Source: Pseudonocardia cypriaca (GTDB taxonomy: Bacteria > Actinomycetota > Actinomycetes > Mycobacteriales > Pseudonocardiaceae). From it: a stretch of 64,000 nucleotides of DNA. The DNA lies in the NCBI RefSeq assembly GCF_006717045.1, contig NZ_VFPH01000003.1, positions 496,001 to 560,000 of the forward strand, written 5' to 3'. The notes beneath the pieces were generated by a model. The model had not been told where the DNA came from and made no database searches. It worked only from the letters and a program-made list of their open reading frames with translations. This document shows, piece by piece, positions 1 through 9,400 of this stretch. Both the position numbers and the translations under genes were made by a program. How positions within the stretch are numbered: the stretch's first letter is position 1; each line of letters starts with the position of its first letter.

Positions 1-3000
1 CTCGTCGCCCGCCGCACCGACCTCCTCGTCGGAGACGGTGGCGTTCGCCGTCGAGCCGGCCTGCATCAGCGGCAGGATGACGTTCGCGTCGGGGCCGGAC
101 GAGGCGCCGGAGTTCGTCACCGCCTGGCAGTCGCCACCGGTGACGCCCTCACAGGAGCCGGTGCTGCGCGACCCCCGCGGGGCCTCCGACACCGTCGGGT
201 CGGTCGCGGTCGCCGCGCTCGACGCCCGCCCGTTGCAGACATCCTCACCGGAGCAGGCCACAACGGCGCCGGCTGCGGAGGCCGCCGACGGGCCCGCGGT
301 CAGCCGCGCCTCGTTCACCGGCTGCCCGCCGGAGAGGGCCAGTGCGGCCCCGGAGCCGGTGGAGGCGTACGACGTCGATGCGGCCTGGCACCCGGCGGTG
401 CCCCCGGCGCAGCTCGCCTCCCCGGTGGACGTGCGCGGTGTCCCGCCGGCCACGGCGCCGTCCCACGCGGAGGTGGAGGTGCGCACCGAACCGGAGCAGG
501 CCGCCGTGGCACATGCGACGCTCCCCGACGACGACGCCACCGAGGACGGGCCGCTGGTGGGCTGCCCGGGAAGCGGCCTGCCGGTCACCGGGTCGACGGC
601 GACGAAGTCGGGCGCCGACGACGCGGAGGAGCTGGTCTCGCCAGAGCAGCCACCCGCGGTGACGGTGCACTCGGCGGTCGCCTTCGTGCCACGGGCGTGC
701 GGTGACACCGCGGTGTCGCGGGCGCTCGTCGCCGACGCGGCGGAGCCGCCACAGGTCCCGGTGCCGCCGGAGCATTCCACCGACGACGAGGCGGTCGACA
801 CGCTCACCGGGCCGGAAACCGCTGCCACGCCGGGGACCGCGTCGCCGGTGGCCGGGTCGCGGTCGGACACCGCCGTTCCCGACGAGCTCGCGCAGCCGCC
901 GCCGTCGCCGTGGACGGTGCAGCTCGCGCTGCCGGTGCTGTCCCGGACGCCCGTGACGTCCCCGGACGCCCCGCCCGCCGTCCGGACCGAGGTGGACCCG
1001 GTGCACCCGACGACACCGCAGTCGGCCGCGGCGTCGGCGGTGCTCGCCGCGGACAGCTCGCGACGCGCCGGCCCGACCGCCGCGGCGGCGGTGTCCCCGA
1101 GCTCGGCCACGCGGTCGCTCACCTCGGACGTCGCATCGCTGGCGCACTCGCCCGACGCTGTCGTGCAGCGCGTGGACGCGCTCGTCGTGCGTACCGGGGC
1201 TGCCGCGCCCGCCGTCGCGGTGCCGGTCACCTTCCCGGTGGTGTCGCTGGTCGCCGAGCCCGTGCAGCCCGCGGCGTCACCGCAGTCGACGCTCGCACCG
1301 GCCGAGCTGGACGCCGAGGCGTCGCCGTCCGACAGAGCCGCGAACCGGACCGGTCCGGCCCCGGTCTCGGACTCCTCGATCGAGGTGTCGGTCCCGGTGC
1401 CGCTCCCCGCCTCGCACCCGCCGCCCCGAACCTCGCAGGACGCCGTGCCGGTGCTGTCCCGGCTCGCCCCGGTAGCCGTCCCGGTCGCGGATCCGCTGGT
1501 CGTGGTCCTCCCGCTGCCCGAGCAACGGGCGCCGTCGCAGTCCACCTCGACGGTGGCCGCGCTGTCCGTCTCGATCTCGTCGGACGAGCCGTCGGCGTCC
1601 GACTCGGCGACGGCCCGGCAGCCGCCACCCGCGACCGCGCAGTCCGCACTCGCCTTCGTGGCCGATCCCGGCGCCTTCGTCGCGGCCGTCACGGTGCCCG
1701 CGGTACCGGCATCGTGACCGGCGTCGGACTCGCTGCGCGCCGAGCCGGTGCATCCGGTTCCGCAGTCGACCTCGGCCTCCGCGCGGACCTCGCCCGCCTC
1801 GTCCAGCTCCACCGAGCTGGAGGTCGCGCAGTCGCCGCCCTGGCAACGCGAGGACCCGCTCCCCGCCCCGCGGCTCGTCCCGAGCTCGTCGCGGTCGGTC
1901 GTGCCGGCCAGTCTGGTCGTGCTCGTCGGTTCGTCACGCTCGCTCCCGGAGCTGTTGCTCTCACAGGAGCCACCACGGCTCTCGCATTCCGCGGACGCTT
2001 CCTGCGGGGTCGCCCGGCTGCGCTGCTCGCACTCGCCCGTGCAGCGGGCCGACGCCCGGGTGGTCTCCCCGCCGTCGCCCCTGCTGGACGCGCTGCTGCC
2101 GCAGCCCCGGTCCGCGCCGCTCATCGTGCAGGACGCCGACGCCTCGTTGTCGCCCGATCTGCTCGACGCCCCGCACCCGGACGACAACCCGGACAGGCAG
2201 ACCTCTCGATCGGAGTCCCGCTTCCCGTCGGCGGACTCGCTCACCGATCCGCATTCCGTGAACGCGCCGTCCGACCCGCAGCCCGCGGCAGCGCCCTCAC
2301 CGTCCAGGTCGTCCTCGGACACCGCGTCCGGGTCCCGGCCGGTGGCCTCCATCAGCTCGTCGGTGGCGTCGTAGACCTCGTCGCGCTGCTCCTCGTACGC
2401 CGCGACGTTGCGCTGGTGCGCCTTCTTGCTGACGGTGCCGTCCGAGACCTTCTTCTCCTCGGCCTCGAGCTCCTTCTCCCGGTCGGACAGCTCCTGGTGG
2501 CCGTCGACGACCTCGTCGACCAGCTCGGCCCGCTCCTGCGACAGCTCCGACCGGTCCGCCTCGTACTCCTGCTCCAGCTTCTCGTGCTCGGCGGCCTGCT
2601 TGTCGTACTCGGCCTTCGTCGCCTTGCCCGACGCGACGTCCTTCTTGGTCTTCTCGAGCTTCTTCTCGCTCTCGTCGACGTCGATCCGGCCCTCGAGCAC
2701 CCGCTCGGTCCGTTCCTCCGAGTCGTCGTACTCCCGTTCGGAGTCCTCGTCGTCCCGGTCCTCGCCGGCGCAGTCCCCGTCGGCGCAGTCCTCGTCGCTC
2801 TCCTCGTCGTTCCGCGACTCCCGCAGCGCCATCGTCGTGACCTGTTCCGACGGCGGGCCGCGCGGATCGGCCGTCGAGCGCTGCCCGGAGCGCACCTTCC
2901 CGGACGTGCCGGCACCCGTGACCGGATCGCCTTCCTGCGCCGAAGCCGGCCGCGCGCGATGCGATGCCTCATCCGCCGCTCGATCGTCGTCAGCGGACAC

Positions 3001-4581
3001 TCGTGCGACCTTCCGGGCCGCCTCGACGACGCGCTTGCCGTCCTCCGCCGACTCGCCCGCCCGTTCCACGGCGTGCTCGGCGCGGTCGAGAGCCTCGTCG
3101 ACCAGGTCGTCCACCGCGCGGGCGACGTCCTCGTCCCCGTCGGCGACCTTGCGCGCCACATCGCCGGCACGCTTCACGAACCGCCGCACCTCGTCCCGCC
3201 CGGTGCCGCGCGGGTCGCTGGTCATCGCGTCGCTCGTGTCGTCACGGCGATCCCGGGCTCGGTGACGCTCCTCGCCGTCGGTCACCTCACGCGGCAGCGT
3301 GCGCTCGGCCCTGTCCTCCACCGAGTCGCGGTCGGCGCCGCGATCCCGATCGCGGCCCCCCCGAGCGATCTCCGTCCGACGCTCGTCCTTCTCACGGGTC
3401 GCAGTGCGCGCCCGCTCGTCGCCGTCCTCGGCGTCCGCGGTCCCGTCTGCTGAATCGGCGCGGCTGCCGCGCCCGGGATCCCCGCGACGGAGGTCCGGCG
3501 CCTGCTCCCGCTCACGCGAGCGGCCGCGCTCCAACTCGTCGGGTCCGGCGCCGCGCTCGGTCTCCTCGCCGGCGCCGCCGGTCCCCTCGCCGTCGGCGGG
3601 GCCGGGGTCCCGCGCCTGCCGGCGGTCGCCCTTGCGGCCGCGCTCCTGCCCCTCGGACCGGTCACCCGAATCGCCGTCCTCGGCGCCCGCCCGACGGGCG
3701 GCCGCACCGGCATCGCCGTCCCGGTCGGTGTAGTCGGAGCCGGAGTCCCGCGCCTGCTCGCGATCACGTGAGCGGCTGCGCTCCTGCTCCTCGGGCCCAT
3801 CGCCCGCGTCGCGGTTCTCGCGGGCACGCTCCGACCCGCGCCCGCGGTCTTCGCCGTTCCCGGAGTCCTCCTCGCTCACCCGATCCCGCCGCTCGCGGTC
3901 GTCGCGGGATCGCTCGCCCCGACCGCGGTCCTCCTCATCGCGCCGGCGCTCGGACCGTCCCTCGCCCGAGGAGGCGTCCTCGTCCCGCTCGTCGGAACGG
4001 AGTTCGTCCCTCGCCCGTTCCCGGGACTCCTTCTTCTCCGTCTTCTTCTCGGACTTCTCGTCCGTCTTCTTCTCGGACTTCCCGTCCGTCTTCTTCTCGG
4101 ACTTCTCGTCCGTCTTCTTCTCGGACTTCTCGTCCGTCTTCTTCTCGGACTTCTCGCCCGTCTTCTTCTCGGACTTCCCGCCCGACTTCTTCTCGGACTT
4201 CTCGCCCGACTTCTTCTCGGACTTCTTGTCGGACTTCTCTTCCTTCTTGTCGTCCGACTTCTCTTCCTTCCCGCCACCGGAAGATTTCGAGCCCCCGGAG
4301 TCGGAGTCTCCGTCGCCCCCTTCGGCGGGCCTGATGCCACCTCCCTTCGCCAGACCCTGGACGGCCGCGACCCGAACCACGGGAATCGTCACCGCCGCGG
4401 CGGCCGGGGCGGCCGCGAGGAACGCCCCTCCGAACCACAGCACCACGATCGCGCCTGCGAGCGTGATCGCCCACCGCGCCACCCGCCACATGCGGTCGGC
4501 CAGCGAGAGCTTCAACACGACGACGTCAGCACGCGGGGCGAGGCCGACGGCCTCACCTGCACATGCTGACACCTGACCCAT
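1..4581 (-). CDS. Membrane-anchored repeat protein with Lys/Glu repeats, coiled coil and four-cysteine repeat tail (C-terminus off the left edge)
   Basis: I read this frame triplet by triplet from the ATG at 4581 to base 1 and found no stop, giving at least 1,527 residues. The ATG has a GGAG about 8 bases upstream. Residues 1-36 are a short basic N-terminus and about 37-58 form one transmembrane helix followed by an Ala-rich stretch. Residues about 100-190 are Lys/Glu/Ser-rich, with eight KSEKKTDE-type octapeptides. About 190-450 is Arg/Asp/Glu/Gly-rich and probably disordered. About 615-730 is a charged coiled coil. From about 758 to the edge, Ser/Thr/Gly-rich repeats of about 50 residues each carry four cysteines (pattern C-x3/5-C-x-GS, then ASC, then GGxC). 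The protein is probably exported, with the coiled coil and cysteine repeats outside the membrane. I do not recognise the family and assign no function. The other frames of this stretch give long shadow ORFs with Arg-rich or Pro-rich translations. Confidence 0.8.
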   Translation of the reverse strand, partial: MGQVSACAGEAVGLAPRADVVVLKLSLADRMWRVARWAITLAGAIVVLWFGGAFLAAAPAAAAVTIPVVRVAAVQGLAKGGGIRPAEGGDGDSDSGGSKSSGGGKEEKSDDKKEEKSDKKSEKKSGEKSEKKSGGKSEKKTGEKSEKKTDEKSEKKTDEKSEKKTDGKSEKKTDEKSEKKTEKKESRERARDELRSDERDEDASSGEGRSERRRDEEDRGRGERSRDDRERRDRVSEEDSGNGEDRGRGSERARENRDAGDGPEEQERSRSRDREQARDSGSDYTDRDGDAGAAARRAGAEDGDSGDRSEGQERGRKGDRRQARDPGPADGEGTGGAGEETERGAGPDELERGRSREREQAPDLRRGDPGRGSRADSADGTADAEDGDERARTATREKDERRTEIARGGRDRDRGADRDSVEDRAERTLPREVTDGEERHRARDRRDDTSDAMTSDPRGTGRDEVRRFVKRAGDVARKVADGDEDVARAVDDLVDEALDRAEHAVERAGESAEDGKRVVEAARKVARVSADDDRAADEASHRARPASAQEGDPVTGAGTSGKVRSGQRSTADPRGPPSEQVTTMALRESRNDEESDEDCADGDCAGEDRDDEDSEREYDDSEERTERVLEGRIDVDESEKKLEKTKKDVASGKATKAEYDKQAAEHEKLEQEYEADRSELSQERAELVDEVVDGHQELSDREKELEAEEKKVSDGTVSKKAHQRNVAAYEEQRDEVYDATDELMEATGRDPDAVSEDDLDGEGAAAGCGSDGAFTECGSVSESADGKRDSDREVCLSGLSSGCGASSRSGDNEASASCTMSGADRGCGSSASSRGDGGETTRASARCTGECEQRSRATPQEASAECESRGGSCESNSSGSERDEPTSTTRLAGTTDRDELGTSRGAGSGSSRCQGGDCATSSSVELDEAGEVRAEAEVDCGTGCTGSARSESDAGHDAGTAGTVTAATKAPGSATKASADCAVAGGGCRAVAESDADGSSDEIETDSAATVEVDCDGARCSGSGRTTTSGSATGTATGASRDSTGTASCEVRGGGCEAGSGTGTDTSIEESETGAGPVRFAALSDGDASASSSAGASVDCGDAAGCTGSATSDTTGKVTGTATAGAAAPVRTTSASTRCTTASGECASDATSEVSDRVAELGDTAAAAVGPARRELSAASTADAAADCGVVGCTGSTSVRTAGGASGDVTGVRDSTGSASCTVHGDGGGCASSSGTAVSDRDPATGDAVPGVAAVSGPVSVSTASSSVECSGGTGTCGGSAASATSARDTAVSPHARGTKATAECTVTAGGCSGETSSSASSAPDFVAVDPVTGRPLPGQPTSGPSSVASSSGSVACATAACSGSVRTSTSAWDGAVAGGTPRTSTGEASCAGGTAGCQAASTSYASTGSGAALALSGGQPVNEARLTAGPSAASAAGAVVACSGEDVCNGRASSAATATDPTVSEAPRGSRSTGSCEGVTGGDCQAVTNSGASSGPDANVILPLMQAGSTANATVSDEEVGAAGDE
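4038..4229 (-). repeat. 24-bp tandem repeat, 8 units, coding for KSEKKTDE-type octapeptides
   Basis: Eight consecutive 24-bp units start at 4038, 4062, 4086, 4110, 4134, 4158, 4182 and 4206. They differ at only a few bases, and a degenerate copy follows to about 4253. Read on the minus strand inside the surface-protein gene they give octapeptides such as KSEKKTDE, KSEKKTGE and KSEKKSGE. Such arrays commonly change copy number by slippage; that this one does is inference. Confidence 0.9.
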
Positions 4582-5120
4582 GACCGAAGCTCCAGAAGGC
4601 TCGCCGCTGCACGCGGACCAGAGGAAGGAAGAACCGAACCGGTTCGCGGCCACCGCGAACCATCACGTCGGGCGGTGACACAGGGCTCCCACAGCGCGTC
4701 GCGCTCGAGGCAAGCGACCCGCGGGGCCCGGCCCTGCGCCGCACCCGTTCGCACCACCCGCTCGGGCCCACCCGTCGCGACAACGTCAGCGACCGGCGAC
4801 ACCTGGGGTGTGCACGGATGATGTTGGAGGCCGCGACGTACAGCGGCTGATCAACCAGTCGTCGAGCAGGCGACCGATAGGTGAACAATCGGTGTGCCGC
4901 CCGGACAGGTCACGGGCGACCGCACATGGACAGCGAAATGGTGTGAGGGGCGAGAGCTCGAGCGCACGCGCAGACCTCGTTGCAGAACCCGGTCGCGATC
5001 GCATTCCGGAAGTTCTCGTACGTCATCTCGCCGCCCGCGCCACTTCCGTAGGTCAACGGGGATTCGCGCCCGGACCAGGACGACACGGAGGTGACCACTG
5101 CGGGTCTCGGGCCCCGAAAT
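4582..5120. other. Intergenic region without a supported gene
   Basis: This stretch lies between the start of the left-edge surface-protein gene and the terminator behind the coxG-like gene, so it should hold the promoter of the surface-protein gene. I see no convincing ORF; a plus-strand frame at 4808-5122 has no good ribosome site and no recognisable content. A short inverted repeat (ACCGAT at 4872-4877, ATCGGT at 4888-4893) is the only structure noticed. Confidence 0.5.
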
Positions 5121-5173
5121 GACAGCAAGGCCACCTTCATGCCACGTGATGACATGAAGGTGGCCTTGCTGAC
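5121..5173. terminator. Long stem-loop terminator, palindrome family 1
   Basis: Arms at 5121-5141 and 5153-5173 are complementary over 20 of 21 bases, around an 11-base loop. The structure starts 15 bases beyond the stop of the coxG-like gene. The arm core CAGCAAGGCCACCTT recurs nearly unchanged at 34,161-34,213. No T-run follows, as is usual for actinobacterial terminators. Confidence 0.7.
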
Positions 5174-5187
5174 ACTCCTGGCGAGCG

Positions 5188-5991
5188 TCAGCCGCGGCGC
5201 GCGCGGCGGATCAGGAAGATGACCAGCAGGAGCAGTCCGCCCGCCGCCACCGGGGCGAGGCGCTTGAGCACCGGGGCGCCCGCGGTGTCGAGCAGGTCGA
5301 TCGCGTCGACCTCGCTGCGCAGCGGGCCGGCCGCCTTCGGCGCGGACGAGAGCGACTGGCCCTTCGCGGCGGCCGCGGCGTCGGGCGAGCCGTGGCCGTT
5401 CGTGTTGCCGCTCGCGGCGGGCGCGGCGACCGACCCCGGGGTCGGCGCCGGTGCCGACACGCCCGCGGCGCTCGGCGTCACGGGCGTGGGCGACGGCGAG
5501 GCCGGGGCGGGCGGTGCCACCTCCTCGGAGCCTGCCTCCTCGGCCTCCGGCGCGAGCTTGCTGGCCACGCAGGCCGAGAACTGGCCGATGATCTTGTCGG
5601 CGACGTCGGAGATGACGCCGCGGCCGAACTGGGCGGGCCGGCCGGTGATGGTCATGTCGGTGACCATCGTGACGGCGGTGCGGTTCGGTCCGTCGGCCAC
5701 CATCGTGCCGGTGACGGTGGCGTTCGCGGTGCCGTTGCCGCGGGAGTCACGCCCGCTCGCCTCGATGACGACCTTGTGGTTGGCGTCGTCGCGCGTGACG
5801 TAGGTGCCCTTGCCCTTGTAGGTGAGCGAGATCGGTCCGAGCTTCACCTTGACCGTGCCGGTGAACGAGTCGCCCTCGTACTCCTGCAGGGTTGCGCCCG
5901 GGAAGCAGGGAGCCACGGTCTCCGGCGTGTTCAGCGCCTCCCACGCCTTGTCGATCGGCGCTTCGATCGTGAACTTGTTCTCCAACTGCAT
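5188..5991 (-). CDS. CoxG-like SRPBCC protein with C-terminal membrane anchor
   Basis: 267 residues. Residues 1 to about 150 match the SRPBCC/CoxG fold (start MQLENKFTIEAPIDKAW, then FPGATLQ and GRPAQFGRG). Then comes an Ala/Pro/Ser-rich linker of about 90 residues and a C-terminal transmembrane helix (VAAGGLLLLVIFLI) ending in RRARRG, so the globular domain should sit in the cytoplasm tethered by its tail. CoxG proteins are known to tether the molybdenum CO dehydrogenase to the membrane and help pass electrons to quinone. It is the last gene of the coxS-coxL-coxM-coxG order and starts 74 bases after the medium-subunit stop, which supports the same role for the form II enzyme encoded upstream. 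Substrate unknown. Confidence 0.85.
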   Translation of the reverse strand: MQLENKFTIEAPIDKAWEALNTPETVAPCFPGATLQEYEGDSFTGTVKVKLGPISLTYKGKGTYVTRDDANHKVVIEASGRDSRGNGTANATVTGTMVADGPNRTAVTMVTDMTITGRPAQFGRGVISDVADKIIGQFSACVASKLAPEAEEAGSEEVAPPAPASPSPTPVTPSAAGVSAPAPTPGSVAAPAASGNTNGHGSPDAAAAAKGQSLSSAPKAAGPLRSEVDAIDLLDTAGAPVLKRLAPVAAGGLLLLVIFLIRRARRG

Positions 5992-6064
5992 GAGTCAGTC
6001 TCCTCCACAAAGCCGCAGGACGCCTGCCCCGGATGACCAGAGCAGGCGTCCTGCGGAACGAGCG

Positions 6065-6916
6065 TCAGCCTGCAGCCGCCAGGACCGCGCGGCCCGTGAG
6101 CACCTTGGCCAGATGTTCACGGTAGTCGGCAGCGGCATCCGCGTCACTCGGTGCGGCGGTGCCCTCGGTGACCCGTTCGGCTGCCGCGCGCACCGCCTCG
6201 GCATTGGCAGGTTGCCCAACGAGGGCCTCTTCGACACCGGTTGCGCGGATCGGCGTGCTGCCCATGTTGGTGAGCCCGACCCTCGCCTCCGCGATCGAAC
6301 CGCCCTCAACGCGGACGGCGGCCGCGATCGCGACCATCGACCAGGCCTGCGCGGTGCGGTTGAACTTCTCGTAGTGGCTGCCCCACCCGGTGTACTTCGG
6401 GAACCGGATCTCGGTGAGGATCTCGCCCTCGCCGAGCGCTGTGGTGAAGTAGTCGACGAAGAAATCGCTCGCCGCCACCGTGCGGCGCCCGGACTGTCCG
6501 GCGATCGTCATCTCGGCCTCGAGCGCGAGCGCGACGCCACCGAGGTCGCCCGCCGGGTCGGCGTGGGCGAGCGAGCCGCCGAGCGTGCCGCGGTGGCGCA
6601 CCTGGCTGTCGGCCACGGTCTCGGTGGCCTGCGCGAGCAGCGCGACGTGCTGCTGCACCGACTCGTCGCGGATGACGTCGTAGTACGACGTCATGGCACC
6701 GATCGCCACCCGGTCGCCCTCGTCGCGGATCCCGCGCAGCTCGGAGATGCCGGCGAGGTCCACGAGGAGGGTCGGTGCGGCGAGCCGCAGCCGCAGCACC
6801 GGGAGCAGGCTCTGCCCGCCCGCGAGGATCTTCGCGTCGTCGCCTGCCTCCTGCAGCGCCTGGATTGCCTCGTCGACCGACGACGGCTTGACGTAGTCGA
6901 ACTGGGCGGGGATCAC
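6065..6916 (-). CDS. Molybdenum hydroxylase FAD-binding medium subunit (CoxM-like)
   Basis: 283 residues from a GTG start (VIPAQFDYVKPSS) that overlaps the large-subunit stop by four bases, so the two are translationally coupled. The FAD-binding motifs of the CoxM/CutM family are clear: AGGQSLLP near residue 32 and RHRGTLGGSLAHADPAGD near 108. In this family the subunit passes electrons from the molybdenum site, through the 2Fe-2S subunit, to FAD and an acceptor. Length is normal. It is encoded between the large subunit and the CoxG-like gene. The partner large subunit is form II, so the physiological substrate is not known. Confidence 0.9.
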   Translation of the reverse strand: MIPAQFDYVKPSSVDEAIQALQEAGDDAKILAGGQSLLPVLRLRLAAPTLLVDLAGISELRGIRDEGDRVAIGAMTSYYDVIRDESVQQHVALLAQATETVADSQVRHRGTLGGSLAHADPAGDLGGVALALEAEMTIAGQSGRRTVAASDFFVDYFTTALGEGEILTEIRFPKYTGWGSHYEKFNRTAQAWSMVAIAAAVRVEGGSIAEARVGLTNMGSTPIRATGVEEALVGQPANAEAVRAAAERVTEGTAAPSDADAAADYREHLAKVLTGRAVLAAAG

Positions 6917-9399
6917 TGGACCTCTCCCTGTGGGTTGTTCGGGTCGATCGAGCCGAGGCCGGCGCCCGGCGAGTGGGTGTCGACCGGGGTCTCCTGCGTG
7001 GAACGACCCTGCGCCTCCTGGATGGCCCGCCACACGCGCTGCGCCGTGCACGGCATCTCGACCTGCGTGACGCCGAGGTGGCGCACCGCGTCGATCACGC
7101 CGTTCACGATCGCCGGGGTGGAGGCGATCGTGCCGGCCTCACCCACGCCCTTGACGCCGAGCGGGTTGCTCGTGGCCGGGGTCTCGGTGCGGTCGGTGAT
7201 GAAGCTGGGCAGGTCGGCGGCGGACGGCAGCGTGTAGTCCACGAAGGTGCCGTTCACGAGCGTGCCCTGCTCGTCGTAGGTGGCCTCCTCGAACAGGGCC
7301 TGGGCGATGCCCTGCGCGAGCCCGCCGTGCACCTGGCCCTCGACGATCAATGGGTTCACCACGGCGCCGATGTCGTCGACGCAGACGTACTTGCGGATCG
7401 AGACCCTGCCGGTCTCGGTGTCGACCTCCACGGCGGCGAGGTGCGTGCCGTGCGGGAACGAGAAGTTCTCGGGGTCGAACGTGTACTCCGAGTCGAGCGA
7501 CGGCTCTATGCCCTCCGGGAAGTTGTGCGAGGTGAACGTCGCATATGCGACGTCCTGGATCGTGACGCCCTTCTCGGTGCCACGCACCCCGAACCGGCCG
7601 CGGTTGAACTCGAGGTCGCTCTCGTCGGCCTCCAGCAGGTGCGCCGCCACCTTCTTGGCCTTCTCGATCACCCTGTCGGCGCACTTGACGACGGCCGTGC
7701 CGCCCACCGGGAGGGACCGGGAGCCGTAGGTGTCCAGGCCCTTGGGCGAGACCTGGGTGTCGCCGTGCAGCACCTCGATGTCCTCGAACGGCACGCCGAG
7801 GCGGTCGGCGACGATCTGGCTCCACGCCGTCTCGTGCCCCTGGCCGTGCGCCGACGAGCCGGTGACCACCTCGACCTTCCCGGTGGCGAGCATCCGGATC
7901 GCCGCGTGCTCCCAGCCGCCCGCGCCCGCGCCGAGCGCGCCGAGCAGCCGCGACGGCGCGAGCCCGCACATCTCGGTGAACGTCGAGATGCCGATGCCGA
8001 GCTGCACCGGGTCGCCCGAGCGCTGCCGCTCCTCCTGCTCCTGGCGCATGCCGGCGTAGTCGAACAGCTCCATCGCCTTCTGCGTGGCGGCCTCGTAGTT
8101 GCCGGAGTCGTAGGTCAGGCCGCCCGCGTTGGTGTACGGGAACTCGTCGTGCTTGATCCAGTTCTGCTCGCGCAGCTCCATGGGGTCGCGCCCGAGCTCG
8201 ACGGCCAGCTCGTCCATGATCCGCTCGACGGCGAAAGTGACCTCCGGCCGTCCCGCGCCGCGGTAGGCGTCGGTCGGGGTCTTGTTCGTGAAGACGTCGG
8301 TCGCCACGAACATGTACGAGGGCACCTTGTAGACCGCCGGGCCGATGAACGCGCCGAACACCGGGATGGCCGGGGTGAACAGGCCGAAGTAGGCGCCCAT
8401 GTCGGCCATGATCTCGAGCTTCAGGGCGGTCAGCGTGCCGTCCTTCTTCGCGGCGACCGTGACGTCCTGGATCTGGTCGCGGCCGTGGTGGCCCGACACC
8501 AGTGACTCCGAGCGGGTCTCGGTCCACTTCACCGGCTTCGCCAGCCGGCGGGACACGAGCACGGAGAGGATCTCCTCGGGGATCAGCTGCAGCTTGCCGC
8601 CGAACCCACCGCCGACGTCCGGAGCGACGACGCGGATCTTGTGCTCGGGCAGCCCCAGCGTCACGCCGAGCATCGTGCGCACGATGTGCGGGATCTGGGT
8701 GGAGGACCAGATGGTGAGCTGCTCACCGGTCGGGTCGACGACCACGGACCGCGGCTCCATGAAGGCCGGGATGAGCCGCTGCTGGCGCCAGCGGCGCTTC
8801 ACGACCACGGAGTCGGGGTCTGACTCGGCGGCGGCGATCGCGTCGTCGGCGGACTGACCGCTGGTGGTGCCCGCCGCGACCGAGTCGAAGGGGAAGGTGA
8901 CCCACTTGTTGCCACCCAGGTCCGGGTGGATCACGGGGGCGGCGTCGGTGAGCGCGGTCTCCATGTCGAGGACCGGGTCGATCGGGTCGATGTCGACCTC
9001 GACGGCGTCGACGGCGTCCTGGGCGGAGGCGGCGTCGCGCGCCACGACGACGGCGACGATCTCACCGGCGAACCGCACCGTGTCGACGGCGATCGAGACG
9101 TGCCGCGGGGGCGTGGCATCGGCGTTGATCGGCCATGCGCACGGGATGCCCGACTGCTCGGCGTCCAGGTCGGCCCCGGTGTAGACGGCCACGACGCCGG
9201 GCATCCGGCGGGCGGCCTCGGTTTCGATGCTCGCGATGCGGCCGTGCGCGACGGGGCTGCGCACCATCGCGACGTGCAGCATCCCGTTGAGGGTGATGTT
9301 GTCGGTCCAGCGGGTGCGCCCGGTGATCAGCCGCGCGTCCTCCTTGCGGACGCGGGGGCGGCCCAGCTCGTTCGTGGTGGGTTCGGCGGTCGTCGTCAT
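6913..9399 (-). CDS. Molybdenum hydroxylase large subunit, form II CoxL-like (xanthine dehydrogenase family)
   Basis: 828 residues. The N-terminal a/b-hammerhead domain (about residues 20-140) is followed by the molybdopterin-binding domain with PDVGGGFGGK and GSSAHGQGHET. The active-site loop reads AYRGAGR. True (form I) CO dehydrogenases carry a cysteine there (AYRCSFR), so this is a form II enzyme that probably hydroxylates another substrate. The glutamate of the conserved GVGEAGT segment near the C-terminus is present. Its ATG follows the small-subunit stop after one base, behind a GGGAGGG ribosome site. The subunit binds the molybdenum cofactor and is presumably cytoplasmic. No cox maturation genes other than coxG are in the window. 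Confidence 0.9.
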   Translation of the reverse strand: MTTTAEPTTNELGRPRVRKEDARLITGRTRWTDNITLNGMLHVAMVRSPVAHGRIASIETEAARRMPGVVAVYTGADLDAEQSGIPCAWPINADATPPRHVSIAVDTVRFAGEIVAVVVARDAASAQDAVDAVEVDIDPIDPVLDMETALTDAAPVIHPDLGGNKWVTFPFDSVAAGTTSGQSADDAIAAAESDPDSVVVKRRWRQQRLIPAFMEPRSVVVDPTGEQLTIWSSTQIPHIVRTMLGVTLGLPEHKIRVVAPDVGGGFGGKLQLIPEEILSVLVSRRLAKPVKWTETRSESLVSGHHGRDQIQDVTVAAKKDGTLTALKLEIMADMGAYFGLFTPAIPVFGAFIGPAVYKVPSYMFVATDVFTNKTPTDAYRGAGRPEVTFAVERIMDELAVELGRDPMELREQNWIKHDEFPYTNAGGLTYDSGNYEAATQKAMELFDYAGMRQEQEERQRSGDPVQLGIGISTFTEMCGLAPSRLLGALGAGAGGWEHAAIRMLATGKVEVVTGSSAHGQGHETAWSQIVADRLGVPFEDIEVLHGDTQVSPKGLDTYGSRSLPVGGTAVVKCADRVIEKAKKVAAHLLEADESDLEFNRGRFGVRGTEKGVTIQDVAYATFTSHNFPEGIEPSLDSEYTFDPENFSFPHGTHLAAVEVDTETGRVSIRKYVCVDDIGAVVNPLIVEGQVHGGLAQGIAQALFEEATYDEQGTLVNGTFVDYTLPSAADLPSFITDRTETPATSNPLGVKGVGEAGTIASTPAIVNGVIDAVRHLGVTQVEMPCTAQRVWRAIQEAQGRSTQETPVDTHSPGAGLGSIDPNNPQGEVQ

Positions 9400-9400
9400 C

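Noticed and set aside
38..1717. Plus-strand 559-residue ORF (and 910-3453, 1748-2374, 2408-3265, 2964-4334)
   Set aside because: They mirror the minus-strand gene running from 4581 to the left edge. Their translations are Pro/Val/Ala-rich or Arg-rich without domain features, while the minus frame has a membrane helix, a coiled coil and ordered cysteine repeats.
4038..4229. CRISPR array
   Set aside because: Units are contiguous 24-bp tandem repeats inside a coding sequence, without spacers and without cas genes nearby.
4808..5122. Plus-strand ORF of 104 residues in the gap after the surface-protein start
   Set aside because: No convincing ribosome site, no recognisable content, and it ends in the palindromic terminator.
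6913..9399. Calling the cox-like clusters carbon monoxide dehydrogenase
   Set aside because: The active-site loop is AYRGAGR (form II) and lacks the cysteine that binds copper in true CO dehydrogenases; the second cluster is the same.
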